Shown piece after piece: positions 1 through 8,756 of a stretch of 64,000 nucleotides of DNA (the stretch's first letter is position 1; each line of letters opens with the position of its first letter). This DNA comes from Pseudomonas sp. WN033. GTDB taxonomy: Bacteria; Pseudomonadota; Gammaproteobacteria; Pseudomonadales; Pseudomonadaceae. The stretch is taken from positions 1 through 64,000 of the forward strand of contig NSKG01000003.1 in NCBI GenBank assembly GCA_002287035.1, read 5' to 3'. Both the position numbers and the translations under genes were made by a program. The notes under the pieces were generated by a model. That model did not search any database and was not told the origin of the DNA. It worked only from the letters and a program-made list of their open reading frames with translations.

Positions 1-1
1 C

Positions 2-913
2 ATCGGCTCGGGCAACATCGGCACCGACCTGATGATCAAGATCCTGCGCAACAGCGAGCATATCGCCATGGGCGCGATGGTCGGCATCGACCCCGAATCC
101 GATGGCCTGGCGCGTGCTGCGCGCATGGGCGTAGCCACCACCCATGAAGGGGTGGATGGCCTGGTCAAGATGGCGGAATTTGCCGACATCGACTTTATCT
201 TCGATGCCACCTCAGCCGGTGCCCACCGGCACAACGAGGTGTTTCTGCGTGGCCACAAGCCGGACCTGCGGATCATCGACCTGACCCCGGCGGCCATCGG
301 GCCCTACTGTGTGCCGGTGGTGAACCTCGAGCAACATATCAACGAAACCAACGTCAATATGGTCACCTGCGGTGGCCAGGCCACCATCCCCATGGTTGCT
401 GCCGTCTCCCGCGTGGCCAAGGTGCATTACGGCGAAATCGTTGCCTCTATTTCCAGCAAGTCGGCCGGCCCGGGTACCCGTGCCAATATCGACGAGTTCA
501 CCGAAACCACCTCCAAGGCCATTGAAGTGATCGGCGGCGCCAAGCGCGGCAAGGCGATCATCATCATGAACCCGGCCGAGCCGCCACTGATCATGCGCGA
601 CACCGTGTATGTCCTCAGCGAACTGGCTGACCAGGCCGCGGTGGAAGCCTCGGTGGAAGAGATGGTCCAGGCGGTCAACAGCTATGTCCCCGGCTACCGC
701 CTGAAGCAGAAGGTGCAATTCGACGTCATCCCCGAAGACCAGCCGCTGAACGTCCCTGGCCTCGGCCACCTGAGCGGACTGAAAACCTCGATCTTCCTCG
801 AAGTCGAAGGCGCTGCCCATTACCTGCCAGCCTACGCTGGCAACCTCGACATCATGACCTCCGCAGCGCTGGCTACCGCCGAGCGCATGGCGCAGTCGAT
901 GACCCAGGCCTGA
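2..913 (+). CDS. dmpF: Acetaldehyde dehydrogenase (acylating), 5'-truncated by window edge
   Basis: This enzyme converts acetaldehyde, NAD+ and CoA to acetyl-CoA in the last step of the catechol meta-cleavage pathway. The reading frame is open from base 2 and begins with the GSGNIGTDL nucleotide-binding motif, so only about ten N-terminal residues of the roughly 312-residue family length are missing. An internal ATG at 32 is not the true start because it falls after that motif. The catalytic cysteine is in [11 protein letters not shown], 113 residues after the base-32 ATG. The sequence is very close to what I recall of DmpF/XylQ/NahO. The aldolase gene starts 13 bases downstream. In known systems the two proteins form a complex that channels acetaldehyde. 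Confidence 0.96.
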   Translation: MGSGNIGTDLMIKILRNSEHIAMGAMVGIDPESDGLARAARMGVATTHEGVDGLVKMAEFADIDFIFDATSAGAHRHNEVFLRGHKPDLRIIDLTPAAIGPYCVPVVNLEQHINETNVNMVTCGGQATIPMVAAVSRVAKVHYGEIVASISSKSAGPGTRANIDEFTETTSKAIEVIGGAKRGKAIIIMNPAEPPLIMRDTVYVLSELADQAAVEASVEEMVQAVNSYVPGYRLKQKVQFDVIPEDQPLNVPGLGHLSGLKTSIFLEVEGAAHYLPAYAGNLDIMTSAALATAERMAQSMTQA

Positions 914-926
914 GGAGGAGACCATC

Positions 927-1961
927 ATGACCTTCAATCCCGGCAAGAAACTCTACATCTCTGACGTCACCCTGCGTGACGGCAGCCATGCCATCCGTCA
1001 CCAGTACTCGATCAAGAACGTGCAGGACATCGCCCGTGCGCTGGACAAGGCTAAGGTCGACTCGATCGAAGTCGCCCACGGTGACGGCCTGCAAGGCTCC
1101 AGCTTCAACTACGGCTTTGGTGCCCATACCGATCTGGAATGGATCGAAGCAGTGGCTGAAGTGGTCACCCATTCACAGATCGCCACCCTGCTGCTGCCCG
1201 GTATCGGCACCATCCATGACCTGGATAACGCCTACAACGCCGGCGCGCGCATTGTCCGCGTCGCGACCCACTGCACCGAAGCCGATGTCTCCAAGCAGCA
1301 CATCGAGCATGCGCGCAAGCTGGGCATGGACACCGTCGGCTTTCTGATGATGAGCCATATGCAGACCCCGCAAGGTCTGGCCCAGCAAGCGAAGCTGATG
1401 GAAGACTACGGCGCCACCTGCCTGTACGTCGTCGACTCCGGCGGCGCCATGGGCATGCAGGATATCCGTGATCGCTTCCGCGCCCTGAAAGACGTACTCA
1501 AGCCGGAAACCCAGACCGGTATGCACGCCCACCACAACCTCAGCCTGGGCGTGGCCAACTCCATCGCCGCAGTGGAAGAGGGCTGTGACCGCATCGACGC
1601 CAGCCTGGCGGGTATGGGCGCCGGTGCCGGCAACGCGCCGCTGGAAGTCTTTATCGCCGCCGCCGAACGCCTCGGCTGGGAGCACGGCACTGATCTGTAC
1701 ACCCTGATGGATGCCGCCGACGACATCGTCCGCCCGCTGCAGGACCGCCCGGTGCGGGTGGACCGTGAAACCCTGGCCCTGGGCTATGCCGGCGTCTACT
1801 CCAGCTTCCTGCGTCACTCGGAAGTGGCGGCACAGAAGTATGGACTGAAGACCGTCGACATTCTGGTTGAGCTGGGCAAGCGCCGGATGGTCGGCGGCCA
1901 GGAAGACATGATCGTGGATGTGGCACTGGATCTGTTGAAAAAACAGGAGCAATCGGCATGA
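927..1961 (+). CDS. dmpG: 4-hydroxy-2-oxovalerate aldolase
   Basis: This class II pyruvate-type aldolase splits 4-hydroxy-2-oxovalerate into pyruvate and acetaldehyde and hands the aldehyde to the preceding dehydrogenase. The 344-residue length matches DmpG/XylK. Visible motifs are TLRDGSHA near residues 15-22 (Arg17, Asp18, His21) and MHAHHN with His200 and His202, which bind the divalent metal in this family. A GGAGGAG ribosome site lies just before the ATG. The last four bases overlap the start of the next gene (ATGA), which suggests translational coupling within the meta-pathway operon. Confidence 0.96.
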   Translation: MTFNPGKKLYISDVTLRDGSHAIRHQYSIKNVQDIARALDKAKVDSIEVAHGDGLQGSSFNYGFGAHTDLEWIEAVAEVVTHSQIATLLLPGIGTIHDLDNAYNAGARIVRVATHCTEADVSKQHIEHARKLGMDTVGFLMMSHMQTPQGLAQQAKLMEDYGATCLYVVDSGGAMGMQDIRDRFRALKDVLKPETQTGMHAHHNLSLGVANSIAAVEEGCDRIDASLAGMGAGAGNAPLEVFIAAAERLGWEHGTDLYTLMDAADDIVRPLQDRPVRVDRETLALGYAGVYSSFLRHSEVAAQKYGLKTVDILVELGKRRMVGGQEDMIVDVALDLLKKQEQSA

Positions 1962-2761
1962 AAGAGCAAAAAAGAACCCTGACCCGTGAGCAGGTACTGG
2001 CGCTGGCTGAGCATATCGAAAATGCCGAACTGCAGGCCCACGACATCCATAAGATCACCAATGACTACCCGGATATGACCTTTGCCGACGCCTACGATAT
2101 CCAGTGGGAAATTCGTCGGCGCAAAGAGGCCCGGGGTAACAAGATCGTTGGCCTGAAGATGGGTCTGACCTCCTGGGCCAAGATGGCGCAGATGGGCGTG
2201 GAAACCCCGATCTACGGGTTCCTTGCCGATTATTTCAGTGTGCCGGATGGTGGCGTGGTGAATACCCAGGAGCTGATCCACCCGAAGATCGAAGCAGAAA
2301 TTTCCTTCGTTACCAAGGCGCCGCTCAAGGGGCCGGGCTGCCATATCGGTGATGTGCTGGCAGCCACTGACTATGTGGTGCCGACTGTCGAGGTGATCGA
2401 CTCGCGCTACGAGAACTTCAAGTTCGACCTGATCAGCGTGGTGGCGGATAACGCTTCCTCGACCCGTTTCATCACGGGCGGACAGATGGCCAACGTTGAG
2501 GATGTCGACCTGAAGAACTTCGGTGTGGTGGTGGAGAAAAACGGTGAAGTGGTCGATGTCGGTGCCGGCGCCGCAGTACTCGGTCATCCGGCCTCCAGCG
2601 TCGCTATGTTGGCCAACCTGCTGGCTGAGCGCGGCGAACACATCCCGGCTGGCAGCTTCATCATGACCGGCGGCATTACGGCGGCGATCACGGTTGAGGC
2701 CGGGGACAACATCAGTGTGCGTTACCAGGGACTGGGCAGTGTGACCTGCCGGTTTGTCTGA
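1958..2761 (+). CDS. dmpH: 2-oxo-3-hexenedioate decarboxylase (4-oxalocrotonate decarboxylase)
   Basis: This enzyme decarboxylates 2-oxo-3-hexenedioate to 2-oxopent-4-enoate in the oxalocrotonate branch of the meta pathway. The 267-residue sequence has the fumarylacetoacetase-like metal site [10 protein letters not shown] (Glu112, Glu114) and [13 protein letters not shown] (Glu145). It is closer to recalled XylI/DmpH than to the paralogous hydratase DmpE/XylJ, notably in [19 protein letters not shown]. In known systems the decarboxylase and hydratase form a complex. No hydratase gene lies in this window, so it is probably upstream. The gene overlaps dmpG by four bases, and the tautomerase gene starts 10 bases downstream. 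Confidence 0.93.
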   Translation: MKEQKRTLTREQVLALAEHIENAELQAHDIHKITNDYPDMTFADAYDIQWEIRRRKEARGNKIVGLKMGLTSWAKMAQMGVETPIYGFLADYFSVPDGGVVNTQELIHPKIEAEISFVTKAPLKGPGCHIGDVLAATDYVVPTVEVIDSRYENFKFDLISVVADNASSTRFITGGQMANVEDVDLKNFGVVVEKNGEVVDVGAGAAVLGHPASSVAMLANLLAERGEHIPAGSFIMTGGITAAITVEAGDNISVRYQGLGSVTCRFV

Positions 2762-2771
2762 GGAGAGAACT

Positions 2772-2963
2772 ATGCCGATTGCACAATTGCACATTCTTGA
2801 AGGTCGCAGCGACGAGCAGAAGGAAACGCTGATCCGCGAGGTCAGCGAAGCTATCGCCCGGGCGCTGGATGCGCCGCTGCCGAGTGTCCGGGTAATCATC
2901 AGTGAAATGCCGAAAGCGCATTTCGGCATTGGTGGCGAGCCGGCGAGCAAGGTCAGACGCTAA
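2772..2963 (+). CDS. dmpI: 4-oxalocrotonate tautomerase
   Basis: This small tautomerase isomerises 4-oxalocrotonate to 2-oxo-3-hexenedioate. After removal of Met the protein is 62 residues, the standard length, and starts [12 protein letters not shown]. The catalytic Pro1 and the family's active-site Arg11, Arg39 and Phe50 are all present. An in-frame upstream start at 2754 would put residues ahead of the proline and abolish the catalytic N-terminus. The ATG at 2772 is therefore chosen, and it has GGAGAG just before it. The gene belongs to the same operon as dmpFGH. Confidence 0.96.
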   Translation: MPIAQLHILEGRSDEQKETLIREVSEAIARALDAPLPSVRVIISEMPKAHFGIGGEPASKVRR

Positions 2964-2983
2964 GACGGCTCCAGGAGGCAGCT

Positions 2984-3685
2984 ATGGCATCCACGCGCAC
3001 GTTACCGGCGCTGTTTCTGTCCTGCCGTGATGGCCGGCCGGCGGTATCGCGTCCGGCGCCGTTGATCAGTCGGCTGGTCGAGCCTGGCACGGCGGTCGAG
3101 GCCGTAGTGTTCATCACCATGGATCACGCAGAGCCCGGTGCGCGGCTGTCCGGCGGTCCCGCCGGCAGTGAGCGGTTGCAGAGCCTGGCCAGACTGCTGG
3201 CCGGGCAGGGGCTTGTGGTCCAGATTGAACGCTTGCCTGGCCCGGCTCTGGCTGATGTGGCGGCGGAGTTGTGCGAGCCGACGCTGGATGAATGCATTGA
3301 GCTGTGTTTGAGCCGGGACCTGGGGGCACGGCGCTGTCGCCAGATCGGTCAGGCCCTGAGCACCTGGCGTGAGGACAATGTCCTGCTGGTATGCCTGGAC
3401 CGGGTGCGGGACGAGGCTCGGGCCGATGGTCTGCGCCCGCTGCATGACCCGTACTGGCGTGGTCTGATGAGTCACTGGGTCGAGCAGCAGCAATGGCGGC
3501 AAGCCATGAGTGGCAGTGCCGAACTGGCCTTTGATCCGAGCCAGGATGAGGACGACGGGACCGATACCTTGTGCCTGTTGCAGGCGGCCTTTGGTCTGGG
3601 AGGCCAGCACATGCCTGAGCGCTTGTTCGGTTTCGATCTGGACGATACCTGCCTGGCCTTGTCCGGTTATGGCTGGATGAACTGA
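2984..3685 (+). CDS. Degenerate class III extradiol dioxygenase-like (LigB/DODA) protein, probable pseudoenzyme
   Basis: The 233-residue product has no obvious function on first reading. It can be aligned by eye along its whole length with DODA/YgiD-type extradiol dioxygenases. The N-terminal LPALFLS block matches the PALFxSHGxP strand. AVVFITMDH falls where VVxSAHW is expected. IGQALSTWREDNVLLVCLDRV matches the GxxLxxLRDEGVLIxxSGxxxHNL block, and LLQAAFGLGG matches LPLLxxLGA. Every metal-binding or catalytic His position is replaced: Cys14, Asp47, Arg142 and Thr/Asp near 194-195. A role as an inactive subunit or regulatory partner is inference. The gene sits between dmpI and an hbpS-like gene with gaps of 20 and 10 bases and good ribosome sites, so it is probably translated with the catabolic operon. 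Confidence 0.55.
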   Translation: MASTRTLPALFLSCRDGRPAVSRPAPLISRLVEPGTAVEAVVFITMDHAEPGARLSGGPAGSERLQSLARLLAGQGLVVQIERLPGPALADVAAELCEPTLDECIELCLSRDLGARRCRQIGQALSTWREDNVLLVCLDRVRDEARADGLRPLHDPYWRGLMSHWVEQQQWRQAMSGSAELAFDPSQDEDDGTDTLCLLQAAFGLGGQHMPERLFGFDLDDTCLALSGYGWMN

Positions 3686-3695
3686 GGAGCTCTGT

Positions 3696-4127
3696 ATGCC
3701 TGAACTGATCCAGCAAGACAGCTTGCATTGGGAGGCGGCGTTGACTGCAGCGCGTGCCGCCATGGCGCATGCCGAGCATCTGGAGATCAGGGTGCATGTT
3801 GCCGTGGTGGACCAGGCCGGTCTGGAACTGGCCTATCTGCGCCACAACGGCGCGTTCTTGCACTCGGCCGATATCGCCCGTGACAAGGCCTATACCGCCG
3901 CCGGTTTTGGTTTCCCGACCAGTGCCTGGCTCGGCATCCTTGAGGCCAACCCGGCCATGCGTCTGGGCTTTCCCCAGCGGCCTCGGCTGGTGGTGTTTGG
4001 CGGAGGTTTGCCGGTTCTGGTCCAGGGGCAGTGCGTTGGTGGTATCGGTGTCTCCGGTGGTTCGGAAGCCGAGGACGAGGCCTGCGCCCGGGCCGGGCTG
4101 CAGGCCATCGGTCTGGAGAGCGACTGA
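3696..4127 (+). CDS. GlcG/HbpS-like protein (DUF336, NahX-like)
   Basis: The 143-residue protein belongs to the GlcG/HbpS family. Recognisable parts are VHVAVVDQAGLELAYLR, a middle block rich in Ala and Gly with AYTAAGFGFPT, and the C-terminal GGGLPVLVQGQCVGGIGVSGG. Members such as HbpS bind haem. Relatives such as NahX lie at the ends of meta-cleavage operons and have been proposed to help keep iron-dependent ring-cleavage enzymes active. It follows the degenerate dioxygenase-like gene by 10 bases and appears to be the last gene of the operon. A 10-bp hairpin sequence begins 28 bases after its stop codon. The precise function is not settled for this family. Confidence 0.85.
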   Translation: MPELIQQDSLHWEAALTAARAAMAHAEHLEIRVHVAVVDQAGLELAYLRHNGAFLHSADIARDKAYTAAGFGFPTSAWLGILEANPAMRLGFPQRPRLVVFGGGLPVLVQGQCVGGIGVSGGSEAEDEACARAGLQAIGLESD

Positions 4128-4153
4128 CCGTCGGTCAGCGCAGCACATCAACT

Positions 4154-4180
4154 CAGGCTCATGGGCGTACCATGGGCCTG
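4154..4180 (+). terminator. Hairpin between the meta operon and the AraC-type gene
   Basis: AGGCTCATGG (4155-4164) and CCATGGGCCT (4170-4179) pair with one mismatch around a five-base loop, and the flanking C and G extend the stem. There is no T tract. It may be a weak or Rho-assisted terminator for the catabolic operon, or an operator for the AraC-type gene that starts at 4236. Confidence 0.4.
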
Positions 4181-4235
4181 TTGACGTTTCGGCTGGACAG
4201 CCCAGCCCCATAACAACAATGACAAGGGAGGGAGC

Positions 4236-5207
4236 ATGGCTACCCATCCGCTACCCCAGTTGCCTTTCGCCAGCCGCAGCATTCTGGCTTCGACCGATTA
4301 TGCCGAGGCCGAAGCACTGATCAACAGCAACCTCAATGAGCAGCGCAGCGTGCTGCCCAGCCGGGCGCGGGCCCAGGCTGACATTCAGATCACCTTGCAA
4401 GCCCTGTCTGAAATCAAGCTGTTCGGTGCCCATTGGGGCGATGCCGTGACCGTGCGTTCCTCACCATTGGCCTGTTGGCACGGCATTTTGCCGTTGACCG
4501 GCGGCGTCAGTTGTCGTCAGGGTGGCCAGAGCGCTGGCGCTGGCGAACTGCTGCTGTTTGCCCCCGAACATGAGATCGACATTACCTGGCATGACGACAC
4601 CCGAGCGGTGGTCATGGCGCTGAACACCGGTTTGCTGCGCGAGCATTTGGCGAGCCAATACCAGCTGGAATTGCCGCAGGTACGTCAGCGAGTACTCAGC
4701 GTTGGCCGCGAGCATCCGGCCCTGGCCAGTCTTGGTCATCTGTTGCAATTGACCGATGCCGAATTGCGCCAGGGCGGCGGCCTGCTGAACTCGGCGCTGG
4801 CGCAGCGTCAGTTTCAGTCGCTGTTCTGCGAGACTTTGCTGCAACTAGTGCCGGAGTTGCAGACTCTGCCTGAGCGCCAGGTCTTGCCCGGGTTGGTCAA
4901 GCGGGCGGTGGATTTCATTCATGCCCATCTGGATCAACCGCTGGGTATCGACGATCTGGTGCGGATCAGTGGCGCCAGCCGCCGCAGTCTGGAGCAAGCC
5001 TTCCGCTTCAGTCTGCAGACCAGCCCGATGCGCTATGTTCTGCACTGCCGGCTTCAGGCGGCCCACCAATGCCTGCGTCAGGCCCATCCCGGTGAGCTGC
5101 AACTGGCCGATGTGGCCTTTCGCTTTGGCTTCTCCCAGCCCAGTCATTTCACCACCGCCTACAAGCAGGCCTTTGGCGAACTACCGTCGCAGACATTGGC
5201 GCGTTAG
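4236..5207 (+). CDS. AraC/XylS-family transcriptional activator
   Basis: The 323-residue regulator has an N-terminal cupin-like sensing domain of the XylS/AraC-binding-like type (about residues 30-200) with CWHGILPLTGGVSCRQGGQ and a GELLLFAPEHEIDI strand. The C-terminal part is an AraC double helix-turn-helix (about 215-323) with LGIDDLVRISGASRRSLEQAF and the family signature DVAFRFGFSQPSHFTTAYKQAFG. Its position directly after the meta-pathway genes and in the same direction suggests it controls them, with an aromatic acid or similar compound as effector. The effector is inference. GGGAGGG precedes the ATG. The stop codon TAG coincides with the left edge of the inverted-repeat element at 5208. 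Confidence 0.9.
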   Translation: MATHPLPQLPFASRSILASTDYAEAEALINSNLNEQRSVLPSRARAQADIQITLQALSEIKLFGAHWGDAVTVRSSPLACWHGILPLTGGVSCRQGGQSAGAGELLLFAPEHEIDITWHDDTRAVVMALNTGLLREHLASQYQLELPQVRQRVLSVGREHPALASLGHLLQLTDAELRQGGGLLNSALAQRQFQSLFCETLLQLVPELQTLPERQVLPGLVKRAVDFIHAHLDQPLGIDDLVRISGASRRSLEQAFRFSLQTSPMRYVLHCRLQAAHQCLRQAHPGELQLADVAFRFGFSQPSHFTTAYKQAFGELPSQTLAR

Positions 5208-5380
5208 GAAAACACTGATTAAATCAGTTCCGGTGCTGGCCCAATTGTCGCAGACCTGTTCTGGACACGCCGTGAACCCATCCATGGGGGCTTGACGATG
5301 CCCGTCCGGGGCATCGACAGTCCAGAACAGGTCTGCGCCAACAGGGCTGCTGGGCTTGCGTGCAATTAATCAGTGTTTCC
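5208..5380. repeat. Inverted-repeat element, copy 1 (MITE/REPIN-like)
   Basis: This 173-base non-coding element is built of nested palindromes. The ends are GAAAACACTGATTAAAT on the left and its near complement AATTAATCAGTGTTTCC on the right (5364-5380). Inside are perfect 17-bp arms GCAGACCTGTTCTGGAC (5250-5266) and GTCCAGAACAGGTCTGC (5320-5336). At the centre an 8-bp stem CGATGCCC/GGGCATCG spans 5296-5316. TTAG occurs immediately outside both ends (5204-5207 and 5381-5384) and may be a target duplication. A diverged second copy lies near 52780-52940. No coding capacity is seen. Confidence 0.75.
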
Positions 5381-5384
5381 TTAG

Positions 5385-5417
5385 ACGACAACACCCGGCC
5401 AGGCCGGGTGTTGTCGT
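5385..5417. terminator. Strong bidirectional hairpin
   Basis: ACGACAACACCCGGCC (5385-5400) and GGCCGGGTGTTGTCGT (5402-5417) are perfect 16-bp arms around one base. The hairpin lies between the AraC-type gene (+) and the end of the arylsulfatase gene (-), so it can stop transcription from both sides. No long T run follows on either strand. Confidence 0.75.
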
Positions 5418-5435
5418 TAGTGCCGGTCGAATTGT

Positions 5436-7103
5436 TTACTTGAAGCAGTACTCGAACAGGCAGGTCTCGAAGCCGTAGCGGATGTTGAATTCGCCTTCCA
5501 GCACGTTGTTGCGCTCGACATAGGCGTCCCAGTCCTTGAGCAGTTCGGCCAGCTTCTCGGGCTTGGCCTCGGCCAGGTCGTTGCGTTCGGTCGGGTCGTC
5601 GGCCAGGTTAAACATCTGCCAGGCGCCCTTGCCGTAGGGTGAGGTCATCCAGCTCAGTTTCCAGTCACCCTTGCGCAGCGCCTTGCGTCCGAACAGTTCC
5701 CAGCCGATCGCGCGTTCCGGCAGGCTCTGGCCCTGCAGCGCCGGCAGAATCGAGATGCCCTGCATTGGCTCGACCGGGCGCCCCTTGAACTCGGGGGCTG
5801 GGTGCTCGACCCCTGCCAGTTCGAGGAAGGTCGGCATCAGATCCATGACATGCATGATCTCGCGGTTGATGCCGCCAGGCTGGTCAACACTGGCATGACG
5901 GATGATCGCCGGAACCTGCACGCCACCCTGGGTGGTCAGACCCTTGAAATACGGGAGTGGGGTCGAACCGACCTGGGCCCACTGGGCGCCGTAGTCGATG
6001 TAGGAACCCTTGCGGCCCATGTTTTCCAGGCTGTTGTCGAACGCCTCGTTCATCCACACGTCGTTGCCAGGCAGGCCCAGCGGGCTGTTGCCGTCGGCGC
6101 CATTGTCAGACAGGAAGATGATGAAGGTGTTGTCGTACTGCCCGGTCTGTTTCAGGTAGTCGAACAGCCGACCGATGTGATGATCCATGTTGTCGACCAT
6201 TGCCGCGTAGACTTCCATGCTGCGCGCTTCGCGGGCTCTTTGCTCGTCGCTTAGTTGATCCCAGCTCGGCAGTACACCCTGCATCGGCAGGTGCGGTTCG
6301 ACATTGGCGTCGATCAGCCCCAGGCGCTGCATGTTTGCCAGTCGCTGCTGGCGGATCGCTTCATAGCCGGCGGCATAACGCCCTTCATATTTGTCCAGCC
6401 ACTCATCCGGTGCATGCAACGGCCAGTGCGGTGCGGTATAGGACAGCAGGGCAAAGAACGGCTTGCCGGTTTCCCGGTCGGTTTCGATGTAGTCGATCAG
6501 TTTGTTGGTGTGAAACTCGGTGGAGAAGAAGCCCTTGGGCACTTCGACCTGCTGGCCGTCTTCGCGGTAGATGGCCTTGGGGTCGACGCTGATGATCGCG
6601 GTCATGTCGTCGAAATGGCTGGCACCGCCCTGGACCAGAATGTATGAGCGGTCAAAGCCACGGTTTTTCGGGCTCAGTTCTTCAGTGCGGCCCAGGTGCC
6701 ACTTGCCGGTGGTATAGGTGCTGTAACCAGCGTCCTGCAGCACTTCGGCCAGATTGGCCACGCGCTGATTTAGATAGCCCTCATAACCGGGCTGGCCCTG
6801 CTGGAACGGCTGCATCAGTTCGGCCATGTTGCCCAGCCCGGCAATATGGCTGTCAGTACCGGACATCATCATGGCCCGGGTTGGCGAGCAGGTCGGCGCA
6901 GTGTGGAAGTTGGTCAGGCGCAGGCCTTCGCCAGCCAGCGCATCGAGGTTGGGGGTGTCGATCTCACCGCCGTAGCTGCCCAGATCGCTGTAGCCCAGAT
7001 CGTCAGCCATGATGATCAGGAAGTTGGGCCGCTCGGTGGCGTGGCTGGTGGCGCTGATGAGGCCGCAGGTGAGGGCGGCCAGGGCCAGGTGCTTGAACTT
7101 CAT
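5436..7103 (-). CDS. Arylsulfatase, periplasmic, type I (formylglycine)
   Basis: This sulfatase hydrolyses sulfate esters. The 555-residue protein starts with a signal peptide (MKFKHLALAALTCGLISATSHA). The Ca2+ site MADDLGYSD has Asp34 and Asp35. The sulfatase signature CSPTRAMMMSG starts at Cys72, which the formylglycine-generating enzyme would convert. GKWHLGR and SDNGADGNSP follow, as expected for the AtsA group. A substrate-specificity region fills the middle. The porin gene upstream ends 27 bases before the ATG, so the two are probably one operon for taking up and desulfating an organic sulfate. No formylglycine-generating enzyme gene lies in the window. Which ester is used cannot be told. 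Confidence 0.93.
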   Translation of the reverse strand: MKFKHLALAALTCGLISATSHATERPNFLIIMADDLGYSDLGSYGGEIDTPNLDALAGEGLRLTNFHTAPTCSPTRAMMMSGTDSHIAGLGNMAELMQPFQQGQPGYEGYLNQRVANLAEVLQDAGYSTYTTGKWHLGRTEELSPKNRGFDRSYILVQGGASHFDDMTAIISVDPKAIYREDGQQVEVPKGFFSTEFHTNKLIDYIETDRETGKPFFALLSYTAPHWPLHAPDEWLDKYEGRYAAGYEAIRQQRLANMQRLGLIDANVEPHLPMQGVLPSWDQLSDEQRAREARSMEVYAAMVDNMDHHIGRLFDYLKQTGQYDNTFIIFLSDNGADGNSPLGLPGNDVWMNEAFDNSLENMGRKGSYIDYGAQWAQVGSTPLPYFKGLTTQGGVQVPAIIRHASVDQPGGINREIMHVMDLMPTFLELAGVEHPAPEFKGRPVEPMQGISILPALQGQSLPERAIGWELFGRKALRKGDWKLSWMTSPYGKGAWQMFNLADDPTERNDLAEAKPEKLAELLKDWDAYVERNNVLEGEFNIRYGFETCLFEYCFK

Positions 7104-7130
7104 TGAGGTGTCCTCTCTTGTTGTTGTGAC

Positions 7131-8543
7131 TCAGAAACGGAATGAACTGCGCAGGGCAACGAACTGGGTACTTTGCCCGCCGGCGCTGCGCACCACGCTG
7201 CCGGCCTTGAAGTACTGGTAGTCCAGATCCAGGGTCAGGTTGGCAGTTGGGGTCCAGCGGGCATTGAGCCGGTAGTTGGTGCCGATGTCGCGGCCGCCGA
7301 CGGCGGTGCTGCCCGGCACTACCTGCATACCGGGCAGGTAGATGGCGTCGTCACTGCTCTGGCGCCAGTGCTTGAAGATCGCTGGTTCGATACGCAGATC
7401 GTGGCGTGGCGAGAAAGCCAGCATCGGGCCGACCAGCAGCAGGTTGGCCGGGTTGGTCAGGCCGGTTTCGCCATACACACCGCCACGCGGGAAGTGCGGG
7501 TCGAAAGTCTCGGCGCGGCCATCGGTGGGGTCGTCATCACCGGAAGACAGATCGACCCGCACCGCCAGACGCGGCTTCCAGACCTGGTCGAAGGTGTAGC
7601 CCGACTCGCTCCAGATACCCCAGGCGCGAATCGACTGACCGGCGAAGTGGCCGCGTTGATGCATGAAATCCCAGCTCCAGTCGTAGCCGTCATGCCGACC
7701 GAACAGCCGGGTACCGAGGGTGTAGCGTTTTTCCCGGCCAAGCGTGCCGAGCAGGGGGCGTTGCTTGCGTTCCAGACCCATGACGTACAGGTCGATGCCG
7801 GTAACCTGGGTCTGCGGCAGGCTGGCGTAAAGGCCGTAGAAACGGGTGTTGTTGTCGGACTTGTCATCGAAGTTGCCGTCCTCGTGGCGCACGGTGCGCA
7901 TGGCAAAGGCGTCCAGCGTGCGGCCACCCTGACCGTTCAGGGTCAGGCGCAGGCCGTCGAAGGTCTGACGGATATTCGGGGTTTCGGCGTAGGTCACCAG
8001 GGCGTGCACGCCATAGGCCATTTCCTGGCGTCCGGCGCGAATCCGCAGACGCTGCTGGCCCAGATCGAGGTTGCTTTCAATGAAGGCCTGATGAATGTCG
8101 TTACGGCTTTCATCGCGCGGGTTTTGCAGTTCCTTGCCCCAGCTGCGGGTGTTTTCCAGTTGAAGGAAGGCGCGCAGGCGGTCGTCCAGCAAATGCAGGT
8201 CGACGTGTACCTGAGCGCGCTGTTGCAGGTAGTTGTCCTTGTGCACCGGGGTCAGGCCGAATAGCGGCTGGCGCACGTTGTCGGCCCGGTAGCGCAGCTC
8301 GCCACCTAGCTGCAGCCAGGCCGAATCGCTCAGGCGGTGGTAACGGTAGTTGTCGAACCAGTCGGTACGTTTGGCTGGGTCGTCGAGGAAGCGGTAATCC
8401 TCCAGCCAGCGCGGCAGGCCGGGGCGTAGCGGCCGGCTCTGCTCCAGCGGGTTGGCCCCTGGCGCCTGGGCCTGGGCCGGCGGGCTTACGGCGCCAGCTA
8501 CCAGCAGGGCAGGGATGGACAGGGCGGTAATCAAGGTGCGCAT
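7131..8543 (-). CDS. Outer-membrane porin, alginate-export (AlgE-like) family
   Basis: The 470-residue protein has a signal peptide (MRTLITALSIPALLVAGAVSPPAQA) and a beta-barrel character. It shows alternating strands, aromatic girdles and a C-terminal Phe preceded by FVALRSSFRF. WLEDYRFLDDPAKRTDWFDNYRYHRL followed by WLQLGGELRYRADN is typical of the alginate-export porin family, which includes many non-alginate substrate channels. It is the first gene of a two-gene unit with the arylsulfatase, so it probably lets a sulfate ester through the outer membrane. That role is inference from context. The divergent acyl-CoA ligase gene begins 213 bases away. Confidence 0.85.
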   Translation of the reverse strand: MRTLITALSIPALLVAGAVSPPAQAQAPGANPLEQSRPLRPGLPRWLEDYRFLDDPAKRTDWFDNYRYHRLSDSAWLQLGGELRYRADNVRQPLFGLTPVHKDNYLQQRAQVHVDLHLLDDRLRAFLQLENTRSWGKELQNPRDESRNDIHQAFIESNLDLGQQRLRIRAGRQEMAYGVHALVTYAETPNIRQTFDGLRLTLNGQGGRTLDAFAMRTVRHEDGNFDDKSDNNTRFYGLYASLPQTQVTGIDLYVMGLERKQRPLLGTLGREKRYTLGTRLFGRHDGYDWSWDFMHQRGHFAGQSIRAWGIWSESGYTFDQVWKPRLAVRVDLSSGDDDPTDGRAETFDPHFPRGGVYGETGLTNPANLLLVGPMLAFSPRHDLRIEPAIFKHWRQSSDDAIYLPGMQVVPGSTAVGGRDIGTNYRLNARWTPTANLTLDLDYQYFKAGSVVRSAGGQSTQFVALRSSFRF

Positions 8544-8664
8544 GTGTTTATGGTCCCATCATTGTTGTTATCGGGACCTTGAGTATCCTGCGCGTGCAGG
8601 ACAGGCGTTATCGCCAGCGCGCAGGGGCTTGCGGCGCTGCGCAACAAGCTGCGCTATGGCGGCT

Positions 8665-8700
8665 CATATCCACGGTCGATATGTCTTCTCGACGAGACAT
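8665..8700. promoter_or_regulatory. Candidate operator in the divergent porin / acyl-CoA ligase gap
   Basis: ATGTCTTCTCGACGAGACAT (8681-8700) is a 20-bp interrupted palindrome in which 16 of 20 positions are symmetric. A second small inverted pair, CATAT and ATATG (8665-8683), overlaps its left edge. Such a site in a gap between divergent genes suits a dimeric repressor. No regulator gene is adjacent, so the binding protein is unknown. Confidence 0.4.
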
Positions 8701-8756
8701 GGGCGCGTTACTTTCAGGGCATATACAAGAACAACATCACCCCATGGAGGCGTGTC

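Noticed and set aside
212-946. Long open frame opposite dmpF
   Set aside because: Codon usage of the dmpF strand creates long antisense frames. The dmpF protein is unmistakable, and the antisense product has no recognisable motif. The same applies to many long antisense frames across the window.
5208-5380. Insertion sequence
   Set aside because: There are terminal inverted repeats but no transposase frame. The stretch is too short and reads as a non-autonomous or REPIN-like element.
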